Origin: Anaerolineae bacterium
GTDB lineage: Bacteria > Chloroflexota > Anaerolineae > J102
Direction of reading: 5' to 3'
DNA: 7,304 nt
NCBI GenBank assembly: GCA_015493675.1
Contig: WGCR01000252.1
Location: 1-7,304 of the forward strand
The translations under genes and the position numbers were made by a program. This document shows, in pieces, positions 1 to 5,446 of the stretch. Under the pieces are notes generated by a model, which worked only from the letters and a program-made list of their open reading frames with translations, was not told the DNA's origin and did no database searches. Numbering within the stretch: position 1 is the stretch's first letter; each line of letters begins with the position of its first letter.

Positions 1-69
1 ATTGAAATCAGGGCTGGGGGCCTGCGGCCGCTTGTCTGCCTGCGCAGACAGGCCAATTTGCGCCCGAAA

Positions 70-89
70 ATGTCCTCGCAGGAGGACAT
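70..89. repeat. Perfect 8-bp-arm hairpin
   Basis: ATGTCCTC (70-77) and GAGGACAT (82-89) are exact complements separated by the 4-nt loop GCAG. The hairpin lies just inside the left end of the repeat-rich region and is not followed by a T-tract. Function unknown. Confidence 0.7.
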
Positions 90-96
90 GCGGCGG

Positions 97-169
97 AACG
101 CCCTCAGAACCGAATTCTATCCGGCCGGTGCGCCCCAATTTTGGAACTCACCCGGCGTGTGAGGGCGTT
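97..169. repeat. 10-bp inverted repeat enclosing a GC-rich loop
   Basis: AACGCCCTCA (97-106) is the exact reverse complement of TGAGGGCGTT (160-169). The 53-nt interior holds further symmetry: GAATTC, the palindrome CCGGCCGG at 121-128, and CTCAC/GTGAG at 147-163, which shares bases with the outer right arm and would compete with it. The geometry parallels the nested repeat at 271-382. Confidence 0.65.
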
Positions 170-270
170 TCAAAGTTGAGGCGGACTGTCGAAAAACGGC
201 TTCAGCCGCTTTCAGCTTTGAGCCTGGGCCTTCAGCCCCAGGCGGAGGCGGTAAACAAACGGGCACTTTT

Positions 271-382
271 GGAATTCAGGGGGCTGACTGCCATTTGACC
301 TCCGGGAGGTGGACGAAATCCGCTTGGTCAAGTCAAAGGCCACTCGTCCACCTCCCGGAGGTCGGGATACCCCCTGAATTCC
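271..382. repeat. Nested perfect inverted repeat (long hairpin or MITE-like element)
   Basis: Two sets of perfect arms are nested. The outer arms are 13 bp, GGAATTCAGGGGG at 271-283 and its exact complement at 370-382. The inner arms are 20 bp, at 297-316 and 344-363, enclosing a 27-nt loop (317-343). Each inner arm carries the near-palindromic core ACCTCCGGGAGGT or its complement. As single-stranded DNA or RNA this would fold into a very stable hairpin with a small internal loop (284-296 opposite 364-369). There is no T-run after it and no transposase nearby. It may be a REP/BIME-type palindrome or a non-autonomous element; copy number elsewhere in the genome would decide. Confidence 0.8.
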
Positions 383-397
383 TGTTGAGCCAGCAAA

Positions 398-479
398 CAA
401 CGCAATGTGCATCGCGCTTGGCTTGCGTTGGCGTCCGGCTCCAAGAAGCCGGGCCCATAGCTGAAAGACGCTCAAGCGC
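398..479. repeat. Branched inverted-repeat cluster
   Basis: Several complementary segments interlock: CAACGCAA (398-405) with TTGCGTTG (423-430), GCGCTTG (414-420) with CAAGCGC (473-479), GCGTC (431-435) with GACGC (467-471), and a CCGGCT/AGCCGG hairpin (435-452). Not all can form at once, so alternative folds are possible. It precedes the radical SAM gene by about 110 bp and could be an extension of the repeat field or a structured leader. No known riboswitch class is recognised. Confidence 0.45.
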
Positions 480-518
480 CTTGCTTCATCAACCTTATAG
501 GCTCAATCAGAGGAAGGT

Positions 519-581
519 ATGGCTTTGCCTCATTTGGTATGCGCGCCAGGTCGTCTTTCCATAAAAAATCTGGTAGAATGA
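519..581 (+). CDS. Possible 20-codon leader ORF
   Basis: An ATG at 519 is preceded by the purine-rich AGAGGAAGG (509-517), with GAGG five nt from the start, a better ribosome-binding context than most genes in this window have. The frame runs 20 codons (beginning MALPHLVCAPGR) to a TGA at 579-581, seven nt before the radical SAM start. It could be a translated leader coupling ribosomes onto the downstream gene, which has no Shine-Dalgarno of its own. Against this, the extended -10 element at 571-579 lies inside the ORF's last codons, and no good promoter is visible further upstream. It may simply be chance. Confidence 0.22.
   Translation: MALPHLVCAPGRLSIKNLVE
571..579 (+). promoter_or_regulatory. 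Extended -10 promoter of the radical SAM gene
   Basis: TGG-TAGAAT matches the extended -10 form TGn-TATAAT with one mismatch in the hexamer. No convincing -35 exists at 16-18 bp. With the last T at -7, transcription would begin near 586, leaving only about 3 nt before the ATG at 589, so the transcript would be essentially leaderless, consistent with the absence of a Shine-Dalgarno there. Confidence 0.5.
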
Positions 582-588
582 AAAAGTT

Positions 589-2304
589 ATGACCTGGAAG
601 ATACGAACGCAACAAAAGTCCCTGTTGGATGAAGAGACGGGCGCCATATTCAAGGACTGGGGCGGACGTTTGGTAGTCGCCCTGGCCTTTCCCAACACCT
701 ACTATGTCGGCATGAGCTCCCTGGCCTTACAGGTGCTCTACCGTGGCTTCAACGCTTTTCCCGATGTGGTCTGCGAACGCGTCTTCTGGGATAAAGGCGG
801 ATTTGAGGCCCGGCGCCCGCTGTTGACTCTGGAATCGGGCCGACGCGTGGATGAAGTGGATGTGTGGGCCTTCACCATTTCCTATGAGATGGACTTCTTC
901 AATGTGGTGGAGATGCTGCGGCAGGCGGGCGTGCCGCCCCTGGCCCGGGAGCGGGATGACTCCTGGCCTCTGCTCATTGCCGGCGGCCCGGGCGTGACCA
1001 TGAATCCCGAACCCATGGCCCCCTTTTTCGACGCCATCGTCATCGGCGAGGGCGAGGAGGTGCTGGCCGATCTGGTGGACCTGTTCAAGCAGGGGGTGGA
1101 TGCGCCGCGCGGGGAGCTGCTGGCGCAGTTGCAGGCCCTGCCCGGCGTCTACGTTCCGGCCCTGACGCCTCCTCTCTCTGAGCAGGGAGAGGAGCCCCGG
1201 CGCATTCAGCGGCTGTGGGTGCGGGATCAGAGCCGATTTCCCCCCATCAGCAGCCTTTACAGCCAGAAGACCGAATTCCGGGGGATGCACCTGATGGAGA
1301 TCGCCCGCGGCTGCGGTCGCGGCTGCCGTTTCTGTCTGGCGGGCTATGTTTATCGCCCGCCGCGCGAGCTGCCTCTGGATCTGCTGCTGGATTGGGCGGA
1401 GCAGGGGCTGGCGCACACCGACCGCATCGGGCTCATCTCCGCCGCAGTCTCCGATCACAGCCAGATCGATGAGCTGGCCACGGGATTGCGGGAGATGGGC
1501 GTCAAACTCAGCGCCTCCTCCATGCGCGTCGATCCCATTTCTCGGCCACTGGTGGAGGCCTTGCGGGCCAGCGGCGCCCAGACCCTGACCATCGCGCCTG
1601 AAGCCGGTTCCGCCCGCCTGCGGGACGTCATCGCCAAAACCCAGACCGAGGAGCAACTGCTGGCCGCGGTGGAACTGGCAGCGGAGCTGGATTTCCCCCA
1701 AATCAAATTCTATTTCATGATCGGGCATCCCACCGAGGAGCAGGAGGACATGGAGGAGTTGGTGGCCTTCGTGCTGCGGGCCCGCAAGCTGTTCAAGCGC
1801 CGCATCGCCATGAACGCCACGCCCTTTGTGCCCAAGGCGCACACGCCCTTCCAGTGGATGCCCATGACCGACGCCAAGACCCTGAAGAAGCGCCAATCCT
1901 TCATCATGCGCCGCTTGGGACGCCATAAAATCGCTGTGCGGTCGGATTCGCCTGCCTGGGCCGAAGTGCAGGGCGTGCTGGCCCGCGGCGACCGCCGTCT
2001 GGCCCAGGTGCTGCTGGACATCCCTCGCCTGAATGTGCGGGATTTTTGGGCGACCATGGCGCAACATGGCCTGGAGCGTGAGGAATTTCTGGGCCAATTG
2101 CCGGTGGATCAGCCCATGCCCTGGCAGATAGTGGAGAGCGGCGTTCGGGAGAAGTTCTTCCGCTATGAATGGCGTCTGGCGCAGCAGGCCCGCCTGGGGC
2201 CGCACTGCCCGCCTGATAGCGCCGGCTGCCTCACCTGCGGCGTCTGCGATCCCGCCTGGGCCTATCGTTTCGATCCCGACAAACGCCCCAAGCCCGCGGC
2301 CTGA
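589..2304 (+). CDS. B12-binding-like/radical SAM protein (TIGR03960 type)
   Basis: This 571-residue protein looks like the TIGR03960 family, whose reaction is not established. The N-terminal ~170 residues have the layout of a cobalamin-binding Rossmann-like domain (LVVALAFPNTYYVGMS near 28-43, AGGPGVTMNPEP near 131-142, IGEGEE near 152-157), but the DxHxxG cobalamin-ligand motif is not seen, so B12 binding is doubtful. The radical SAM core starts around 230 with C242-GRG-C246-RF-C249 (CxxxCxxC), the ligands of the 4Fe-4S cluster that cleaves SAM; IAPEAGSARLR (335-345) fits the core's SAM-binding side. At the C-terminus C540, C547, C550 and C553 (ending CGVC) could hold a second cluster. The DUF2344 partner often fused or adjacent in this family is not in the window. 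The start is the ATG after an extended -10 element. The last 43 nt overlap the convergent hydrolase gene. Family assignment is fairly secure, function unknown. Confidence 0.88.
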   Translation: MTWKIRTQQKSLLDEETGAIFKDWGGRLVVALAFPNTYYVGMSSLALQVLYRGFNAFPDVVCERVFWDKGGFEARRPLLTLESGRRVDEVDVWAFTISYEMDFFNVVEMLRQAGVPPLARERDDSWPLLIAGGPGVTMNPEPMAPFFDAIVIGEGEEVLADLVDLFKQGVDAPRGELLAQLQALPGVYVPALTPPLSEQGEEPRRIQRLWVRDQSRFPPISSLYSQKTEFRGMHLMEIARGCGRGCRFCLAGYVYRPPRELPLDLLLDWAEQGLAHTDRIGLISAAVSDHSQIDELATGLREMGVKLSASSMRVDPISRPLVEALRASGAQTLTIAPEAGSARLRDVIAKTQTEEQLLAAVELAAELDFPQIKFYFMIGHPTEEQEDMEELVAFVLRARKLFKRRIAMNATPFVPKAHTPFQWMPMTDAKTLKKRQSFIMRRLGRHKIAVRSDSPAWAEVQGVLARGDRRLAQVLLDIPRLNVRDFWATMAQHGLEREEFLGQLPVDQPMPWQIVESGVREKFFRYEWRLAQQARLGPHCPPDSAGCLTCGVCDPAWAYRFDPDKRPKPAA

Positions 2305-3056
2305 TCGGGAATGACAAACGTCTCCCCTGACTCCAGAAAATGAATCTGTGCCTCGGGGGCCATCTGCTTGACGTAATAATTGAATTTGGGGCCGGGCGTG
2401 TGCAGATAACTCAGCATCTCCCAGATGGGGCCGATGGGGCGGAAAGAGCCCCAGTGGATGGGAACCACGTGCTTCGGGCGCAGCAAAGCCACCGCCTCAG
2501 CCGCTGATTTGGGGTCCAGATGCCCGGCGCCCAGGGTTGGGCCCCAACCCCAGATGGGAATCAAAGCCAGATCGATATTTTTATTGGCCAATTCGCTCAT
2601 CTGTGGGAACACATCGGTGTCGCCGGGAAAATAGACGGTTCTTTCCCCTTCCAGCAGATAGCCCTGGGCCAGCCCGATGACCGGCATGTTGCCGCCATGT
2701 TCGGCAAAAGTGACATGGATGGTGACATCTCCGACCGTGTACTCATCTCCCGGACTGAGCTCGATGAGCTGGCGGCAGAGCACATGCCCCAACCAGCGTG
2801 CTGACCCGCGAGGCACGATCAGGGGGACGTCGTGAGGCAGACGCTTCAGGGAGGGGATATGCAGATGATCCAGATGCAGGTGTGAGAGCAGGATGATGTC
2901 TGGCTTCGGCTGCCCCTGAATCCATTTACGGCCCGAAAAATTGCGTCGTTTCAGATGCAGCACGCGATCGCTTAGCACTGGATCAGTGAGGATGTTCACC
3001 TCCCCGAAGCGGAACATGATGGTGGCGTGGCCGAGATAATTAACCGAGACTGTCAT
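2262..3056 (-). CDS. Metallo-beta-lactamase-fold hydrolase (UlaG/NAPE-PLD-like)
   Basis: This 264-residue cytosolic protein is a complete metallo-beta-lactamase-fold hydrolase of the Lactamase_B_2 type. The dinuclear metal ligands are visible in order: H59-L-H61-L-D63-H64, H120 (FAEHGG), D146 (PGDTDVF) and H201 (PIHWGSF). GHATIMF (9-15) and ILTDPV (22-27) are typical of the opening strands of this branch, which includes UlaG-like lactonases and NAPE-PLD-like phosphodiesterases; the substrate cannot be read from sequence. There is no signal peptide. I start at the ATG at 3056, six nt after AGGA (3066-3063), rather than the in-frame TTG two codons earlier. The gene is transcribed divergently from the response regulator and runs into the radical SAM gene, ending (TAG) 43 nt inside it. 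Its last ~13 residues (from D251) are encoded in the overlap and look dispensable. Confidence 0.9.
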   Translation of the reverse strand: MTVSVNYLGHATIMFRFGEVNILTDPVLSDRVLHLKRRNFSGRKWIQGQPKPDIILLSHLHLDHLHIPSLKRLPHDVPLIVPRGSARWLGHVLCRQLIELSPGDEYTVGDVTIHVTFAEHGGNMPVIGLAQGYLLEGERTVYFPGDTDVFPQMSELANKNIDLALIPIWGWGPTLGAGHLDPKSAAEAVALLRPKHVVPIHWGSFRPIGPIWEMLSYLHTPGPKFNYYVKQMAPEAQIHFLESGETFVIPDQAAGLGRLSGSKR

Positions 3057-3062
3057 GAGCAA

Positions 3063-3066
3063 TCCT
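3063..3066 (-). promoter_or_regulatory. Ribosome binding site of the hydrolase gene
   Basis: On the minus strand AGGA is followed by six nt (TTGCTC) and then ATG. This spacing favours the ATG at 3056 over the TTG at 3062, which lies directly against the AGGA. Confidence 0.6.
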
Positions 3067-3072
3067 GTAAAA

Positions 3073-3096
3073 TGTCATCAGCATGTGATTATGACA
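3073..3096. promoter_or_regulatory. Inverted repeat over the hydrolase promoter (candidate operator)
   Basis: TGTCAT (3073-3078) and ATGACA (3091-3096) are perfect 6-bp arms 12 nt apart; allowing one mismatch they extend to TGTCATCA/TTATGACA. The repeat covers the -10 hexamer and the predicted transcription start of the minus-strand promoter, a position typical of a repressor site. The cognate regulator is unknown. Confidence 0.35.
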
Positions 3097-3116
3097 CGGA
3101 AAAAGCGGATGTGCAA
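3088..3116 (-). promoter_or_regulatory. Promoter of the hydrolase gene
   Basis: Read on the minus strand, TTGCAC (3116-3111), a 17-nt spacer, then CATAAT (3093-3088), preceded directly by TGT, giving an extended -10. The -10 matches consensus at five of six positions, the -35 at three of six. The predicted start near 3081 gives a leader of about 25 nt containing the AGGA site. Confidence 0.55.
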
Positions 3117-3157
3117 CATCAAAAACCTGAGGGATCGGGCGTCCTGCGGATCTCGAC

Positions 3158-3185
3158 TTTACAGAAATTTTACACTTTTCGAACA
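3158..3185 (+). promoter_or_regulatory. Phased direct repeats, candidate response-regulator binding site
   Basis: TTTACA at 3158-3163 repeats exactly at 3169-3174 (11-bp pitch), and a weaker third unit CGAACA follows at 3180-3185, again 11 bp on. OmpR/PhoB-family regulators typically bind head-to-tail half-sites at 11-bp pitch (for example the TTAACA-N5-TTAACA of PhoP boxes). The array ends 16 bp upstream of the -35 of the adjacent regulator gene, where an activator would sit, suggesting autoregulation. Confidence 0.45.
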
Positions 3186-3201
3186 CTTTGCGCATTGTGG
3201 G

Positions 3202-3230
3202 TTGTTATGCTGTGAGTGCTGGGTTACAAT
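3202..3230 (+). promoter_or_regulatory. Promoter of the two-component operon
   Basis: TTGTTA (3202-3207), a 17-nt spacer and TACAAT (3225-3230) match the sigma70 consensus at four and five of six positions. Transcription would start near 3237, giving a ~42-nt pyrimidine-rich leader without a Shine-Dalgarno before the ATG at 3279. Confidence 0.55.
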
Positions 3231-3278
3231 ACCTGCGATCTTCGATTTTTCCACGCCTGCTTGTTTTTCTTTTTTGCC

Positions 3279-3968
3279 ATGACAAAAATTCTGGTTGTCG
3301 ATGATGAACCCGCCATTGTTGAGTTGGCGCAGCTTTATCTGCATAAAGATGGCTACGAGACGGTGACGGCCGGGGATGGCATCGAAGCGCTGGTGCAGGT
3401 AAAACAGGCCCGGCCCGATCTGGTGGTCCTGGACCTGATGCTGCCGGGGCTGGATGGCTGGGAGGTGTGCCGGCGCCTGCGGGCGGAGACCGATCTTCCC
3501 ATCATCATGCTTACAGCCCGCAGTGAGGATGTGGATAAGATCGTGGGGCTGGAGCTGGGCGCGGACGATTACGTCACCAAGCCATTCAACCCGCGGGAGA
3601 TGGTGGCGAGGGTGAAGGCTATTTTGCGGCGGGCGCAAGGCCCCTCTGCAGTTTCGGGGGATGGGGATCACCTGAGACTGGGCGATGTGGAGATCGATGT
3701 TCCGCGGCGGGTGGTGATCGTCAGCGGCGAACCGGTGGTTTTGCGGGCCAAGGAGTTCGATTTGTTGCTCACGCTGGCGCGACATCCCGATATCGTTTTG
3801 AGCCGGGAGCAGTTGCTGGATCAGGTGTGGGGCTATGATTATGTGGGCGGCACCCGCACGGTGGATGTGCATATCGCCGGATTGCGGCAAAAACTGGCGG
3901 GGGGACAGGCGAGAATCGAGACTGTGTGGGGCATCGGCTACAAGCTGGTTGTAGAGGCCGATGACTAA
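3279..3968 (+). CDS. OmpR/PhoB-family response regulator
   Basis: This 229-residue DNA-binding response regulator has the complete two-domain layout. The receiver domain (about 1-118) shows the acidic pair D8/D9, the phosphoacceptor D52 (VVLDLMLPG), T79 (IIMLTAR) and K101 (YVTKPFNP). After a short linker the winged-helix domain (about 131-226) has AKEFDLLLTLARHP, the recognition helix region TRTVDVHIAGLRQKL, and the C-terminal wing ETVWGIGYKL. Length is normal for the PhoB/ResD/WalR group. The frame is open upstream to a GTG at 3216, but that start overlaps the promoter's -10 and adds a non-homologous tail, so I chose the ATG beginning MTKILVVDDEP. There is no Shine-Dalgarno. It overlaps the kinase gene by 8 nt (ATGACTAA), so the pair is one translationally coupled operon. 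Target genes cannot be told, but phased repeats upstream suggest that it controls itself. Confidence 0.96.
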   Translation: MTKILVVDDEPAIVELAQLYLHKDGYETVTAGDGIEALVQVKQARPDLVVLDLMLPGLDGWEVCRRLRAETDLPIIMLTARSEDVDKIVGLELGADDYVTKPFNPREMVARVKAILRRAQGPSAVSGDGDHLRLGDVEIDVPRRVVIVSGEPVVLRAKEFDLLLTLARHPDIVLSREQLLDQVWGYDYVGGTRTVDVHIAGLRQKLAGGQARIETVWGIGYKLVVEADD

Positions 3969-5388
3969 ATCCCTGCGCTTTCGCCTCTTCCTCTCCTACA
4001 CCGCCATCACGCTGATCATCCTGCTGGCGGCGGGGGTGACGCTGGGGCTGGTGTGGCGCGGGGCGCAGGAGCGCATCGTCCGTTCCCGCCTGAGCGCTTC
4101 GCTGCCTCTAACTGCGCGGTTGGTGCGCTCGATGCTGCGTCAGGGCGTTGCGCCCGAGGATATTGCGGGCCAGGTCTCCGATGATTTTGCCAAACGCCAT
4201 TCCCGTCTGGTGCTGGTTCAGCATGGCCGCGTCATCGGCGATACTGCGGATGGGGCATTGGTGGGAAAATCTCTCTCCCGCCACCTGCCCGCTCCGGTCA
4301 AACGCGCCAGAGAGCGACAGACCAGCGGCGTGTTTGTCGGGCCCGATGGCCGTGAGTATTTTTACGCCCTGGCGCCGATCCAGCCCCCGCCCGACGCCTC
4401 TGACCGGGCGCCGATTCTGGTGGTGCAGATAGCCCCGCGTCGTTTTCTGGGCCTGAGCGAGGAGATCACGGTTCCTCTGTTCTGGGCGGTGCTGGCGGCG
4501 CTGCTGGTGGGATTGGCATTTTCCTGGCTCATCAGCCGCTGGATCACCCGACCCCTCACCGCCATCGCCCGCGCTGCAGATGAGATCGCGCAGGGCAATC
4601 TTGATTTTCAATTGCAGGTTTCGGGTCCGGCCGAAGTGGAGCACGTGGCCCGGCAGTTCAATAATATGGCGGCGGAGGTGCGGGCCTCGCGGCAGGCGCA
4701 GCAGGAGTTCATTGCCAACGTCTCTCATGATCTGAAGACGCCGCTGACAGTCATTCAGGGGTTTTCGCAGGCGCTGGTGGAGGGCGTTGCCTCCGATCCC
4801 CAGGGCGTACAGCGGGCCGCGGGCATGATTCATGATGAGACGCTGCGCATGGGGCGGCTGGTGGATCAGCTTTTGGATCTGGCGAAACTGGAGTCGGGAC
4901 GGGAGCCCATGCATCGCACCCGCCTTGATCTGGGAGCGCTGGTGGCGGAGACCGTGCATCGATTCGAGCCCGCCGCCGCGAAAAAACCTGTCTCCCTGAC
5001 TTTCAGCGCTGCTCCCGATCTGTGGATTCTGGGGGATGCGGATCGGTTGGCGCAGGTTTTCACCAATTTGCTGGATAATGCGCTGCGCCACACGCCCGAT
5101 CATGGCGCTGTTTCCGTCCAGGTGAGCATCCCTGCTGATGCTCCGGACGTGATTGAGACGCTGGTCAGCGACACCGGTCCGGGCATTGCGCCTGAGGATT
5201 TGCCGCATGTCTTCGACCGTTTTTATCAGGCGGAAAAGGCCCGGCGGCGGGGGAGTTCGGGCCTGGGACTGGCCATCGTGCAGGAGATCGTCCGGGCTCA
5301 TCAGGGACGGGTGGGCGTGCGCTCTGCTGCGGGCCAGGGCGCGACCTTTTGGGTGAGATTGCCGCGTGTCCGAAGCCAGCGCTCCTGA
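3961..5388 (+). CDS. Membrane sensor histidine kinase, HAMP/HisKA/HATPase
   Basis: This 475-residue kinase is the partner of the preceding regulator. TM1 is about 9-31 and TM2 about 171-193, flanking an extracytoplasmic sensor of roughly 140 residues; its LVLVQHGRVIGDTADGALVG (83-102) resembles the PAS/PDC-like (Cache) folds of such sensors, although no ligand can be named. HAMP follows (about 194-245, starting at WITRPLTAIARAADEI), then the HisKA dimerisation helix with the phospho-accepting H256 in ANVSHDLKTPL. The ATP-binding domain has the N box (N369, N373 in TNLLDNALRHTP), G1 box D404-TGPGI, F box FDRFYQ (418-423) and G2 box GLGLAIV (434-440). All catalytic residues are present, so it should be active. 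The start ATG lies inside the regulator's last codons. It acts at the inner membrane, autophosphorylating H256 and passing phosphate to D52 of the regulator. Confidence 0.96.
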   Translation: MTKSLRFRLFLSYTAITLIILLAAGVTLGLVWRGAQERIVRSRLSASLPLTARLVRSMLRQGVAPEDIAGQVSDDFAKRHSRLVLVQHGRVIGDTADGALVGKSLSRHLPAPVKRARERQTSGVFVGPDGREYFYALAPIQPPPDASDRAPILVVQIAPRRFLGLSEEITVPLFWAVLAALLVGLAFSWLISRWITRPLTAIARAADEIAQGNLDFQLQVSGPAEVEHVARQFNNMAAEVRASRQAQQEFIANVSHDLKTPLTVIQGFSQALVEGVASDPQGVQRAAGMIHDETLRMGRLVDQLLDLAKLESGREPMHRTRLDLGALVAETVHRFEPAAAKKPVSLTFSAAPDLWILGDADRLAQVFTNLLDNALRHTPDHGAVSVQVSIPADAPDVIETLVSDTGPGIAPEDLPHVFDRFYQAEKARRRGSSGLGLAIVQEIVRAHQGRVGVRSAAGQGATFWVRLPRVRSQRS

Positions 5389-5446
5389 ACGCGCTTCAAA
5401 ACGGCGCTATCAGCTCAAAACTGGCGAGATGTGATAAAATTGGGCC
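5389..5446 (+). promoter_or_regulatory. mtaB upstream gap with extended -10 abutting the ATG
   Basis: The 58-nt gap contains no terminator-like hairpin with T-tract. At 5432-5440 lies TGA-TAAAAT, an extended -10 with a hexamer one base off consensus and no clear -35. Its last T is seven nt before the A of the mtaB ATG, so the predicted +1 coincides with the start codon: a leaderless mRNA. No Shine-Dalgarno is present, which agrees. Read-through from the kinase gene is also possible. Confidence 0.5.

Larger units (their letters stand above)
1..518. other. Gene-free, inverted-repeat-rich intergenic region
   Basis: No reading frame here resembles a known protein, and the open frames on both strands are low-complexity products of GC-rich sequence. 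What is visible is a succession of inverted repeats: TGTCTGC/GCAGACA at 33-50, ATGTCCTC/GAGGACAT at 70-89, AACGCCCTCA at 97-106 with TGAGGGCGTT at 160-169, CTCAC/GTGAG at 147-163, CGGC-TTCA-GCCG at 197-208, GCCTGGG/CCCAGGC at 222-243, the large nested palindrome at 271-382, and CAACGCAA/TTGCGTTG at 398-430. TTCAGC recurs at 201, 211 and 231. None is followed by a T-tract, so these are not ordinary intrinsic terminators. The pattern fits accumulated intergenic palindromic elements (REP-like) or decayed mobile DNA. No tRNA, rRNA or CRISPR array is seen. Confidence 0.6.

Noticed and set aside
2..298. 98-codon open frame at the left edge, plus overlapping frames at 212-475 and 295-564
   Set aside because: No recognisable motif, composition dictated by inverted repeats, no ribosome site, and mutually overlapping frames on both strands. 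They look like open frames by chance in repeat-rich DNA.
271..382. The large palindrome as a transcription terminator of an upstream gene
   Set aside because: No T-tract follows either arm and no gene is seen to the left within the window.
384..430. Integron attC-like site (GTTGAGC at 384, CAACGCAA/TTGCGTTG arms)
   Set aside because: The terminal core GTTRRRY/RYYYAAC pairs do not fit: the right-hand GTTGGCG lacks the consensus, and no integrase or cassette array is visible.
727..2205. 492-codon antisense frame inside the radical SAM gene
   Set aside because: Histidine/glutamine/glycine-rich translation typical of the shadow of a GC-rich gene; the sense strand encodes a clear conserved protein.
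3057..3062. TTG start two codons upstream for the hydrolase
   Set aside because: It abuts the AGGA ribosome site, which is properly spaced for the ATG at 3056.
3216..3278. Upstream GTG start extending the response regulator by 21 residues
   Set aside because: It overlaps the TACAAT -10 element and adds a non-homologous segment before the standard MTKILVVDDEP start.
4108..5301. 397-codon antisense frame inside the histidine kinase gene (similar case at 5396-6493 over mtaB)
   Set aside because: Same shadow signature, no motif and no ribosome site; the sense frames carry complete catalytic motifs.
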